In this document: piece by piece, positions 53,128 to 60,401 of the stretch
Layout: each line of letters opens with the position of its first letter
Position numbering within the stretch: the stretch's first letter is position 1
NCBI RefSeq assembly: GCF_003434305.1
Contig: NZ_QKKX01000043.1
Span: 1-64,000 of the forward strand
Length of the DNA stretch: 64,000 nucleotides
Direction: 5' to 3'
Origin: Micromonospora sp. MW-13
GTDB taxonomy: Bacteria; Actinomycetota; Actinomycetes; Mycobacteriales; Micromonosporaceae
The notes under the pieces: model-generated
The model's input: only the letters and a program-made list of their open reading frames with translations
Told to the model about the DNA's origin: nothing
Databases searched by the model: none
Translations under genes and position numbers: made by a program

Positions 53128-53174
53128 CTTTTGTCATACACCTGTTCAACCATGTGAGCGTGCGTCCTCCCGAG

Positions 53175-53516
53175 ATGCGGGCTCGGGCCCGCGAGCTTCG
53201 CGCCGAAAGGCCACAACATCCGGTCGGTGGCTTGGTCACTCTCGCTGCCCTACAAGACCGTGTGGCACTGGTGCGTCGATCGCCCTGAACCGGCCGTCGT
53301 CGGCACGGCGAAACGCTGCTTCCGCTGCTCACCAGTGGTCAGTTACCTGACAGACCCGACGGCCTACGCCTAGCTGCTCGGCCTGTACCTGGGCGACGGG
53401 CACCTGGTCACGTCCGCGAAGGCACCGGTTCTTCGGGTCGCCTCCACCACCGCCTGTCGGTGGCCCGCCGCGAGGCGGTCGCCGCCCTGGACCGGCACGT
53501 CGGCCCGAAGTCCTGA
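53175..53516 (+). pseudogene. Truncated homing-endonuclease-like gene (LAGLIDADG-type family)
   Basis: 48 bp behind the tRNA a frame opens with MRARARELRAE, shifts by one base, and continues GHNIRSVAWSLSLPYKTVWH, then RCFRCSPVVSYLTDPTAYA. A TAG stop at 53371-53373 interrupts it, and LLGLYLGDGHLVTSAKAPVL follows in the same frame before the similarity fades. The pattern is an N-terminal helix-turn-helix, a CxxC, then 'AYxYLLGLYLGDG'. It belongs to an actinobacterial family annotated as LAGLIDADG-like homing endonuclease or HTH protein, often found near tRNA genes. This copy carries a frameshift and a nonsense codon and lacks its C-terminal half. Confidence 0.65.
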
Positions 53517-53525
53517 CCCGCGCCG

Positions 53526-54686
53526 TCAGTCGATCGCGGCGAGCGCCTGCTCCAGGTCCGCGCGCAGGTCCTCCGGGTCCTCCAGGCCGACGGAGATACG
53601 CAGCAGCCCGCCGACCGGCTTGGCGTCGGCGGCGACCGGCCGGTGGGTGAGCGAGGCGGGATGCTGGATCAGCGTGTCCACCCCGCCGAGGGAGACGGCG
53701 TGGGTGATCAGCCGGCACGCCCCGGCGACGGCTGCGGCGGCGGGCGCGCCGCCGCGTACCTCGAAGGCGAGCAGGCTGCCGGTGCCGGCCATCTGCCGGC
53801 CGACGAGCCCGGCGGGGTCGTCGATGCCGGGGTGGTGCACGCGGGCGACGGCGGGGTGGCGGGCGAGCCAGCCGGCGAGCTTCTCGGCGCCGGCGGACTG
53901 GGCGCGGACCCGCACGGGCAGGGTCTGCAGGCCACGGTGCAGCAGGTACGCGCCGAGGGGGTGCAGGATCGCGCCGGTGAGGGCGCGGACCTGGCGCAGC
54001 CGGGCGGCCCACTGGTCGTCGCAGGCGACGACGCCGGCGAGGACGTCGCCGTGGCCGCCGATGCTCTTGGTGGCGCTGTGCAGGACGAGCGCGGCGCCGT
54101 GCCGGGCGGGTTGCTGGAGCACGGGGGTGGCGACGGTGTTGTCGACGAGCAGGGGCACGTCGCCGGCGGCGGTGGCGAGGGCGGCGATGTCGACGAGGTC
54201 GAGGGTGGGGTTGGCGGGGGTCTCGACGATGACCAGGGCGGTGTCGGGGCGGACGGCGGCGGCGACGCCGTCGGGGCGGGCCCAGGTGACCTCGGTGCCG
54301 AGCAGGCCGGTGGCGAGGACGTGGTCGGTGCCGCCGTAGAGGGGGCGGACGGCGACGACGTGGCGCTTCCCGTCCCGGGTGGCGGCGAGGAGGGTGGCGG
54401 TGAGGGCGGCCATGCCGCTGGCGAAGGCGACGGCGGCGGCGGTGCCCTCCAGCTCGGCGAGGGCGGTCTCGAACCGGGCCACGGTGGGGTTCCAGAGGCG
54501 CTGGTAGACGGCGTTGCCGCCGGGCGGGAGGGTGCCGCCGGTGGCGAGCAGCTCGTACGCGTCGCCGCCGTCGGTGACCGACGGCAGGGGGTTGGTGGTG
54601 GACAGGTCGATGGGTGGGACGTGGACGCCGAGGGCGGCGAGGTCGGCGCGGCCGGCGTGCACTGCTCTGGTGTCCACGGTCGTCAT
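53526..54686 (-). CDS. Cys/Met metabolism PLP-dependent enzyme (trans-sulfuration family)
   Basis: This 386-residue enzyme is of the cystathionine gamma-synthase/gamma-lyase/methionine gamma-lyase family. Conserved parts are YQRLWNPTVARFETALAELE, FASGMAALTATLLA, RPLYGGTDHVL, VETPANPTLDLVDI, and the PLP-lysine Lys207 in HSATKSIGGHGDVLAG. The C-terminal SLGGVDTLIQHPASLTHRP and LRISVGLEDPEDL are also typical. Assignment between synthase and lyase is not possible from motifs alone. It is transcribed divergently from an Lrp/AsnC regulator gene, which suggests amino-acid-responsive control and favours a catabolic lyase. Confidence 0.88.
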   Translation of the reverse strand: MTTVDTRAVHAGRADLAALGVHVPPIDLSTTNPLPSVTDGGDAYELLATGGTLPPGGNAVYQRLWNPTVARFETALAELEGTAAAVAFASGMAALTATLLAATRDGKRHVVAVRPLYGGTDHVLATGLLGTEVTWARPDGVAAAVRPDTALVIVETPANPTLDLVDIAALATAAGDVPLLVDNTVATPVLQQPARHGAALVLHSATKSIGGHGDVLAGVVACDDQWAARLRQVRALTGAILHPLGAYLLHRGLQTLPVRVRAQSAGAEKLAGWLARHPAVARVHHPGIDDPAGLVGRQMAGTGSLLAFEVRGGAPAAAAVAGACRLITHAVSLGGVDTLIQHPASLTHRPVAADAKPVGGLLRISVGLEDPEDLRADLEQALAAID

Positions 54687-54731
54687 GACCGGAAGCGTCG
54701 AACATCAGGGCAACCATCGGCAAGAGCGCCG

Positions 54732-54743
54732 CAGAAGATTCTG
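54732..54743. promoter_or_regulatory. Candidate Lrp/AsnC binding palindrome
   Basis: CAGAA-GA-TTCTG, a 12-bp palindrome, lies in the 102-bp gap between the divergent PLP-enzyme and Lrp genes. It is one of the few A/T-containing stretches there. Confidence 0.35.
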
Positions 54744-54788
54744 TTCGATGGTCTTTGACAACGCGATGATTCGGAGCAGGATGGTCGA

Positions 54789-55268
54789 ATGCCCCTCGCA
54801 CCGAATGATGTGCGGCCCTTCGCCGCCCTGGACGACGTCGACCGCGCGATCCTGACCGAGCTGGCCGCGGACGGCCGGCTGCCGAACAACGCCCTGGCGG
54901 ATCGGGTGGGGGTGGCGGCGTCGACGTGCCTGACCCGGACCCGGGCGCTGCGGGAGTGCGGGGCGATCCGGGGGTTCCACGCGGAGGTGGACCCGGCGGC
55001 GGTGGGGTTGCCGTTGCAGGCGCTGGTGTCGGTGCGGTTGACGGCGCACGAGCGGGCGGCGGTGGACGCGTTCCGGGCCCGGTCGGTGCGGCTGCCCGGG
55101 GTGGTGTCGGTGTTCCACGTGGCGGGCGCGGAGGACTACGTGCTGCACGTGCGGGCGGCGTCGGGAGACGCGTTGCGGGACTTCGTGCTGGACCATCTCG
55201 CGGTGGACCCGGCGGTGCAGCACACCCAGACCAGCCTGATCTTCGAGCAGGCGCGCGGGATGGGTTGA
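54789..55268 (+). CDS. Lrp/AsnC family transcriptional regulator
   Basis: This is a 159-residue regulator. The N-terminal HTH is LDDVDRAILTELAADGRLPN followed by ALADRVGVAASTCLTRTRAL; then a RAM effector domain (IRGFHAEVDPAAVGLPLQAL, VFHVAGAEDYVLHVRA, HTQTSLIFEQ). It is divergent from a trans-sulfuration-type gene, and regulators of this type usually control the gene they face in response to an amino acid, here perhaps methionine or cysteine. Confidence 0.92.
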   Translation: MPLAPNDVRPFAALDDVDRAILTELAADGRLPNNALADRVGVAASTCLTRTRALRECGAIRGFHAEVDPAAVGLPLQALVSVRLTAHERAAVDAFRARSVRLPGVVSVFHVAGAEDYVLHVRAASGDALRDFVLDHLAVDPAVQHTQTSLIFEQARGMG

Positions 55269-55324
55269 GCCACACGTACCCGGCGAGGGGAACAATTCCG
55301 GCGCGGGGCGGGTTGCGTGCTCGC

Positions 55325-56335
55325 GTGATCGACGTACCGATGTCTGTTCTTGATCTTGCCCCGGTCGCGGCCGGCACCACCGCCGGCGCGGCCCTGCGGC
55401 ACACCACCGAGCTGGCCCGGCGCACGGAGGAACTGGGCTTCCGCCGGTTCTGGGTGGCCGAGCACCACAACATGCCGGCGATCGCCAGCTCCGCGCCGGC
55501 GGTGCTGCTCGCGCACCTGGCGGCGAACACCTCGACGATCCGGCTGGGCTCGGGCGGGGTGATGCTGCCCAACCACGCCCCGCTGGTGGTGGCCGAGCAG
55601 TTCGGCACCCTCGAAGCGCTGCACCCGGGCCGGATCGACCTGGGCATCGGCCGGGCGCCGGGGACCGACCAGGTGACCGCGCTGGCGCTGCGCCGGACGA
55701 TGGAGGGGCTGTCGGCCGAGGGGTTCCCCCGGGAGCTGGCGGACCTGATGAACTACTTCAGCGGGGAACGCCCGGGGCCGATCACGGCCACGCCGGGGCG
55801 GGGTGAGCAGCCGGCGGTCTGGCTGCTGGGGTCCAGCGGGTTCAGCGCGCAGCTCGCCGGGCTGCTGGGGCTGCCGTTCTCGTTCGCGCACCACTTCAGC
55901 GCGCGGCACACGCTGCCGGCGCTGGCGCTGTACCGGCAGCACTTCCGGCCGTCGCGGTTCCTGGAGAAGCCGTACGCGATGGTGGCGGTGAACGCGGTGT
56001 GCGCGGACACCGACGAGCGGGCGGAGTGGCTGGCGGGGCCGAGCGCGCTGTCGTTCCTGAGGTTGCGCTCGGGGCGGCCGGAGCCCCTCGCCACGCCGGA
56101 CGAGGCGGCGGCGTACCCGTACACGGAGGCGGAGCGGGAGTTCGCGCTCGCCCGGCGGGAGGGGCAGGCGCTGGGGTCGCCGGAGACGGTGCGCCGGCAG
56201 CTCACCGACCTGCTGGCCCGCACCGGCGCGGACGAGCTGATGCTGACCACGTTGGTGTACGACGTGGCCGACCGGGTGCGCTCGTACGAGCTGATCGCGG
56301 ACCGGGTGGCGGGCGGGCTGCGCCGGGACGGGTGA
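55325..56335 (+). CDS. Luciferase-like monooxygenase (LLM class, MsnO8-type)
   Basis: This is a 336-residue flavin-dependent monooxygenase of the bacterial luciferase superfamily. It starts with GTG (MIDVPMSVLDLAPVAAGTT). Family motifs are FRRFWVAEHHNMPAIASSAP, LGSGGVMLPNHAPLVVAEQF, GRIDLGIGRAPGTD and LLGSSGFSAQLAGLLGLPF. This group ('alkanal monooxygenase alpha chain-like', YhbW/MsnO8) is common in soil actinobacteria and its natural substrates are mostly unknown. It follows the Lrp gene by 56 bp on the same strand and may be co-regulated. Confidence 0.88.
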   Translation: MIDVPMSVLDLAPVAAGTTAGAALRHTTELARRTEELGFRRFWVAEHHNMPAIASSAPAVLLAHLAANTSTIRLGSGGVMLPNHAPLVVAEQFGTLEALHPGRIDLGIGRAPGTDQVTALALRRTMEGLSAEGFPRELADLMNYFSGERPGPITATPGRGEQPAVWLLGSSGFSAQLAGLLGLPFSFAHHFSARHTLPALALYRQHFRPSRFLEKPYAMVAVNAVCADTDERAEWLAGPSALSFLRLRSGRPEPLATPDEAAAYPYTEAEREFALARREGQALGSPETVRRQLTDLLARTGADELMLTTLVYDVADRVRSYELIADRVAGGLRRDG

Positions 56336-56625
56336 ACCCGTTGGAAACGCCCGAAACACGATCTTCATAACGGCGTCACCCCCGCGTTGCGGACGCCGCG
56401 TAGCTTTGGTTCCGGTGGTGGTACGGCACTCCCCGGTCGGGACGGGTCGGGGGTGCTGCGGTGTGGTGCACCGGGCCGGAGCTGTGCGGATTCCGCGGCT
56501 GCGGCCCGGTGCCTGCCACCCTGCCGATGGCGCTCGGCGCAGGTGCTCTCCCAGAGGCAACCGCCGCGGGGCGCGGCCCGGTGAAGGGTCTTGCCTGCGG
56601 CGATGGGTTTTGATCGACTCGGCGG
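56336..56625 (+). other. Long leader region of the decarboxylase gene
   Basis: This 290-bp stretch has no gene. Near its start GAAAC occurs twice (about 56344-56355) with an A/T-containing patch (GATCTTCATAAC), which could be a promoter or a GlnR-type half-site pair. The rest is GC-rich with several potential stems and no recognised riboswitch. Confidence 0.35.
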
Positions 56626-58065
56626 ATGGCTGAGCACATGGACCCCGAGGAGTTCCGCCGGGCCGGGCACGCGGCGGTGGACTGGATCGCGGACTACTGG
56701 GCGACACTCGGGCAGCGCCCGGTCACCTCGCACGATCCGCCGGGGGCGCTGGCCGACGCGCTGCCGACCGGCCCGACCGCGCACGGCGAGCCGGTCGAGG
56801 CCCTGCTCGCCGACCTGGAAGCGCTGGTCACCCCGCGACTGACCCACTGGCAGCACCCCGGCTTCTTCGGCTACTTCCCGGCGAACACCTCCGGCCCGAG
56901 CGTGCTGGGCGACCTGATCAGCTCCGGGCTCGGCGTGCAGGGCATGCTGTGGGCAACCGGCCCGGCCTGCACCGAGCTGGAGACGGTGGTGCTGGACTGG
57001 CTGGCCGGACTGCTCGACCTGCCGGAGCGGTTCCGTTCCACCGGCAGCGGCGGCGGGGTGATCCAGGACTCGGCCTCCTCGGCGACCCTGGTGGCCACCC
57101 TCGCCGCGCTGCACCGCGCCAGCGGGGGCCGCTGGCGCGACGTCGGGGTGGACCGCCGCTACCGCGTCTACACCTCCACCCAGGGCCACTCGTCGATCGA
57201 GAAGGCCGCCCGGATCGCCGGCCTCGGCCTCGACGGGGTACGGCCGGTCGAGGTCGACCCGGAGACCCTGGCCATGCAACCCGACGCGCTGCGCGAGGCG
57301 ATCCGGACGGACCTCGCCGCCGGCGACGTGCCCGCGATCGTGGTGGCCACCATCGGCACCACCTCCACCACCGCCGTCGACCCGCTTCCCGAGATCGGCG
57401 CGATCTGTGCGGAGCACGGCGTCTGGCTGCACGTCGACGCCGCGTACGCCGGGGCGGCGGCAGTCTGCCCGGAGCTGCGCTGGTCGCACGCCGGCCTGCA
57501 GTACGCCGACTCGTACTGCTTCGACCCGCACAAGTGGCTGCTCACCGGCTTCGACTGCGACGCCTTCTGGGTGGCCGACCGGGGCGAGCTGATCGAGGCG
57601 CTGACGGTGCTGCCGGAATACCTGCGCAACGCGGCGACCGAGACCGGCGCGGTGATCGACTACCGGGACTGGCAGGTGCCGCTGGGTCGCCGGTTCCGCG
57701 CCCTGAAGCTGTGGTTCGTACTGCGCTGGTACGGGGTGGAGGGACTGCGCGCGCACATCCGCTCCGGGGTGGCCCTCGCCGACCGGTTCGCCGCCCGAGT
57801 CCGGGCCGACGACCGCTTCGCGCTCGCCGCGCCGTACCCCTTCTCGCTGGTCTGCTTCCGGCTCACCGCCGGCGACGAGGCCAGCGCCGAACTGCTGTCC
57901 AGGGTCAACGCCACGGGCCGGGTGTTCCTCACCCACACCCGGATCGCCGGCCGGTACACGCTGCGCCTGGCGGTCGGCTCGCCGCTGACCACGCAGGCAC
58001 ACGTGGACGAGGCCTGGGAGTTGCTGAGCGAGGCGGCCGGGAAGCTGTCGACCTCCCGCGAGTGA
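56626..58065 (+). CDS. Aromatic-L-amino-acid/pyridoxal-dependent decarboxylase
   Basis: This is a 479-residue group II decarboxylase (DDC/TDC type), which makes arylalkylamines such as tryptamine, tyramine or phenethylamine. Conserved parts are THWQHPGFFGYFPANTSGPS, the cofactor region GVIQDSASSATLVATLAALH, the stacking His in STQGHSSIEKAARIAGL, VDAAYAGAA, and the PLP-lysine Lys303 in CFDPHKWLLTGFDC. The C-terminal GRVFLTHTRIAGRYTLRLAV is also typical. Length agrees with plant and animal enzymes. No product-specific neighbour is present, so substrate preference is open. Confidence 0.92.
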   Translation: MAEHMDPEEFRRAGHAAVDWIADYWATLGQRPVTSHDPPGALADALPTGPTAHGEPVEALLADLEALVTPRLTHWQHPGFFGYFPANTSGPSVLGDLISSGLGVQGMLWATGPACTELETVVLDWLAGLLDLPERFRSTGSGGGVIQDSASSATLVATLAALHRASGGRWRDVGVDRRYRVYTSTQGHSSIEKAARIAGLGLDGVRPVEVDPETLAMQPDALREAIRTDLAAGDVPAIVVATIGTTSTTAVDPLPEIGAICAEHGVWLHVDAAYAGAAAVCPELRWSHAGLQYADSYCFDPHKWLLTGFDCDAFWVADRGELIEALTVLPEYLRNAATETGAVIDYRDWQVPLGRRFRALKLWFVLRWYGVEGLRAHIRSGVALADRFAARVRADDRFALAAPYPFSLVCFRLTAGDEASAELLSRVNATGRVFLTHTRIAGRYTLRLAVGSPLTTQAHVDEAWELLSEAAGKLSTSRE

Positions 58066-58129
58066 CCCCGGCCGGCCCGCGTGCGTCCCGCGCCCGGGAC
58101 CAGTCGGGCCCGACATCGGCCTCCTGGGC

Positions 58130-58256
58130 CGGGCGACGTCAGACCCCCTGGGCCGAGCGACGTCAGGCCAGCGCCACGTCAGGCCAGCGCCACGTCAGGC
58201 CCGGCGCGACATCGGGCCCAGCGCAACATCGGGCCCAGCGCGACGTCAGGCCCCTG
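58130..58256. repeat. Degenerate tandem repeat, ~16-17-bp unit
   Basis: About seven or eight copies of a unit like GCGACGTCAGGCCCA (variants GCGCCACGTCAGGCCA, GCGCAACATCGGGCCCA) follow the decarboxylase stop codon. Confidence 0.7.
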
Positions 58257-58276
58257 GGCGGAGGGCTGCTCGGGAG

Positions 58277-58350
58277 GCTTTGGAGCTGCCTCGTTGACGA
58301 CATCAGCGGGACAGTTGGCCCTGAGTCGTTCGCGCCATCAGCTCCAAAGC
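58277..58350. repeat. Palindromic mini-element, 12-bp terminal inverted repeats
   Basis: GCTTTGGAGCTG (58277-58288) and its exact complement (58339-58350) enclose 50 bp. The interior contains a direct repeat, TCGTTGACGACATCAGC and TCGTTCGCGCCATCAGC (14 of 17 identical). It has lower GC than the flanks and no coding frame. Compare the elements at 10015 and 28948. Confidence 0.55.
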
Positions 58351-58438
58351 GCGGCGGTACCGGCCGCTCCCCCGGCCTCGAACCAGGCCGGACCGGTGAG
58401 GAAGGCCGGGCCGGGCCAGGGCGGGGCAGGGCAGGCAC

Positions 58439-58490
58439 GGTGGAGCGGAGCAGGGCAGGGTGGAGCGGAGCAGGGTGGAGCGGAGCAGGG
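58439..58490. repeat. Three-copy tandem repeat GGTGGAGCGGAGCAGG
   Basis: Three direct copies of a 15-17-bp unit lie just beyond the end of the TauE gene. There are no spacers as in CRISPR. Confidence 0.75.
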
Positions 58491-58554
58491 TAGGCACGGT
58501 AGGGCCGGCGGGCGCGGCAGGGCGGGACCCGGGCAGGCGAGCCTTGCGGGTCTG

Positions 58555-59514
58555 TCAGCGCTCGACGGTGGCCAGCGGGAGGGACTCCTCCGGGGTGGCG
58601 TACCCCGGGGTCGCCGGCACCTGCGACCCGGTGGTGGCCTGGGCCGTGGCGCGGGCGCGGCGGACGCGGCGCAGTGCGCGGACGGCCAGGACGATCGCGG
58701 CGAGCCAACCGGCGGCGAGGAGCCCGTAGACCAGCCACTGGGCCCCGCCGGGGAGGCCGCCGGCGCGGACCAGGGTGCGGGCGTTGGTCAGCACGATCAC
58801 GCCGCCGATGGTGGCGCCGAGGAGTTGGGCGGGGACGATCCGGACCAGCCAGGCGGCGATCGGGGCGGCGATCAGGCCGCCGATCAGCAGGGCCGCGACG
58901 GTCGGCAGCAGGAAACCCTCGGTGCCGAGGCCGATGAGGAAGCCGGCGCTGGCCGCGCCCGCCACCACGAACTCGGCGGTGTCGACCGAGCCGATGACCT
59001 TGCGGGGCTCCATCCGGCCGGAGACCAGCAGCGCCGGCGTGGCGACCGGGCCCCAGCCCCCGCCGCCGGTCGCATCGACGAACCCGGCGACCAGGCCGAG
59101 CGGGCCGAGAAACCGGACACGCAGCCCGCCGGCGGCGCGGTTGGCGCGCAGCGGCCGGGAGAAGCGCACCAGCAGGTACGCGCCGAGGGTGAACAGGATC
59201 GCGGCCATCCACGGCGCGGCGGCCTTGGTGGAGATGGCGCTGAGGAAGGTGGCGCCGGCGAACGCGCCGAGCGCGCCCGGGACGGCGATGCGGGCCACCA
59301 CCCGCCAGTCGACGTTGCCGAACCGCCAGTGGGCCACCCCGGCGGCGAGCGTGGTGCCGATCTCGGCCAGGTGCACCGAGGCCGACGCGGCGGCCGGGGC
59401 GACCCCGGCGACGAGCAGCAGGGTGGACGAGGTCAGCCCGTAGGCCATGCCGAGCGAGCCGTCGACCAGTTGCGCGACGAGCCCGACCAGGGCGAGGACC
59501 AGCAGCTTGCGCAC
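58555..59514 (-). CDS. TauE/SafE family permease
   Basis: This is a 319-residue membrane protein with eight or nine helices, the GTG start giving VRKLLVLALVGLVAQLVDGS. The family is seen from the repeated pattern GMAYGLTSSTLLLVAGVAP and, in the second half, GLVAGFVDATGGGGWGPVAT, in which the acidic residue and glycine run are conserved. TauE/SafE proteins export sulfite or sulfoacetate or import other organosulfur anions. The gene lies downstream of an Rrf2 regulator gene on the same strand with a 208-bp gap that holds a possible operator. Sulfur-dependent control is therefore likely. Confidence 0.9.
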   Translation of the reverse strand: MRKLLVLALVGLVAQLVDGSLGMAYGLTSSTLLLVAGVAPAAASASVHLAEIGTTLAAGVAHWRFGNVDWRVVARIAVPGALGAFAGATFLSAISTKAAAPWMAAILFTLGAYLLVRFSRPLRANRAAGGLRVRFLGPLGLVAGFVDATGGGGWGPVATPALLVSGRMEPRKVIGSVDTAEFVVAGAASAGFLIGLGTEGFLLPTVAALLIGGLIAAPIAAWLVRIVPAQLLGATIGGVIVLTNARTLVRAGGLPGGAQWLVYGLLAAGWLAAIVLAVRALRRVRRARATAQATTGSQVPATPGYATPEESLPLATVER

Positions 59515-59534
59515 GAGCGCCCCCTGACTTTTCG

Positions 59535-59560
59535 GTATCTCCTATCGACTTGGTCGACAA
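59535..59560 (-). promoter_or_regulatory. Candidate Rrf2 (CymR-like) operator/promoter of the TauE gene
   Basis: On the minus strand the sequence reads TTGTCGACCAAGTCGATAGG and then AGATAC. It has a repeated GTCGA(C/T) and a TAGGA core, in the only A/T-containing patch upstream of the gene. Similar strings occur, as I recall, in front of sulfur-assimilation genes of actinobacteria; this is inference. Confidence 0.4.
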
Positions 59561-59722
59561 TGCGGCACGGGTCGGCCCGGGTCAAGTCCCCGATCGGCTG
59601 GTGGGACGCGTCGGACGGCCGCAACCCGTGACGCGACCGCCGAGTCGTGGCGAGGGGCCACGGGCCGGCCTGGCGAGGGGCCGAGTTGCGGTGGGGCGGA
59701 GTGGCGGTGGGCGACGGGCCGG

Positions 59723-60193
59723 TCAGCTCCAGGCGCGCGGGTCGGCGGCCAGCTCACTGACCCGCGCGGGCAGGGTGCTGTTGGCCACGTCGGCGACGGT
59801 GACCAGTTCGAGGATCTCCCGCTCACTGGCCCGCAGGGCGATCCACACGTCCTGCAACGCCCGGGCGGCGCCCTGGTAGCCGAGCTGCTCCGGGCGCTGC
59901 CCCCGGACGTGCGCCAGCGGCCCGTCGATCACCCGGATCACCTCGGCGAGGGAAATCTCGCCGGCCGGCCGGGCAAGCCAGTAGCCGCCCTCGGGGCCGC
60001 GCTGGGCGTGCACGATGCCGCCCCGGCGCAGTTGGAGCAGGATGCTCTCCAGGAACTTCGGCGGGATCTCCTGCGCCTTGGCGATCTGCTCGGCGGTCAC
60101 CGGGCGGGTGCGCCCGGCGCTGGCACCGTCGGCGACGGCCGCGAGTTCGGCGGTCGCGCGGAGGGCGTAGTCGACCCGGGCGGAGAGGCGCAT
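59723..60193 (-). CDS. Rrf2 family transcriptional regulator (no Fe-S cysteines)
   Basis: This is a 156-residue winged-helix regulator: MRLSARVDYALRATAELAAV, then the recognition region EIPPKFLESILLQLRRGGIV and the wing QRGPEGGYWLARPAGEIS. The protein contains no cysteine at all, so unlike IscR or NsrR it cannot bind an iron-sulfur cluster. It fits the CymR type that senses cysteine metabolism through a protein partner. It precedes the TauE/SafE gene on the same strand. TAACCT (60201-60206, minus strand) seven bases before the ATG indicates a leaderless transcript. Confidence 0.88.
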   Translation of the reverse strand: MRLSARVDYALRATAELAAVADGASAGRTRPVTAEQIAKAQEIPPKFLESILLQLRRGGIVHAQRGPEGGYWLARPAGEISLAEVIRVIDGPLAHVRGQRPEQLGYQGAARALQDVWIALRASEREILELVTVADVANSTLPARVSELAADPRAWS

Positions 60194-60401
60194 GCCGGCC
60201 AGGTTAGTCGGCTTGCCGACCGGCCGGGCTGCCGCCCCTCGGCCGAACGGTCGAACCGGTGTCGTCCCGCCGCCCGGCCGGGCGGCTCTCGTCGGTGGCG
60301 CGATCGTGGCACCATACCGGTGTCGTCGCGCGATGGGGGACCCGACGACGAACCAGCGCGCAGAGCGGAAGACAGCCAGGCCGATAGGGGCAGCGACAGC
60401 G

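Noticed and set aside
53526..58065. A natural-product gene cluster (PLP enzyme, monooxygenase, aromatic amino-acid decarboxylase)
   Set aside because: No scaffold enzyme (PKS, NRPS, terpene synthase, RiPP precursor) is nearby and the genes are separated by long gaps.
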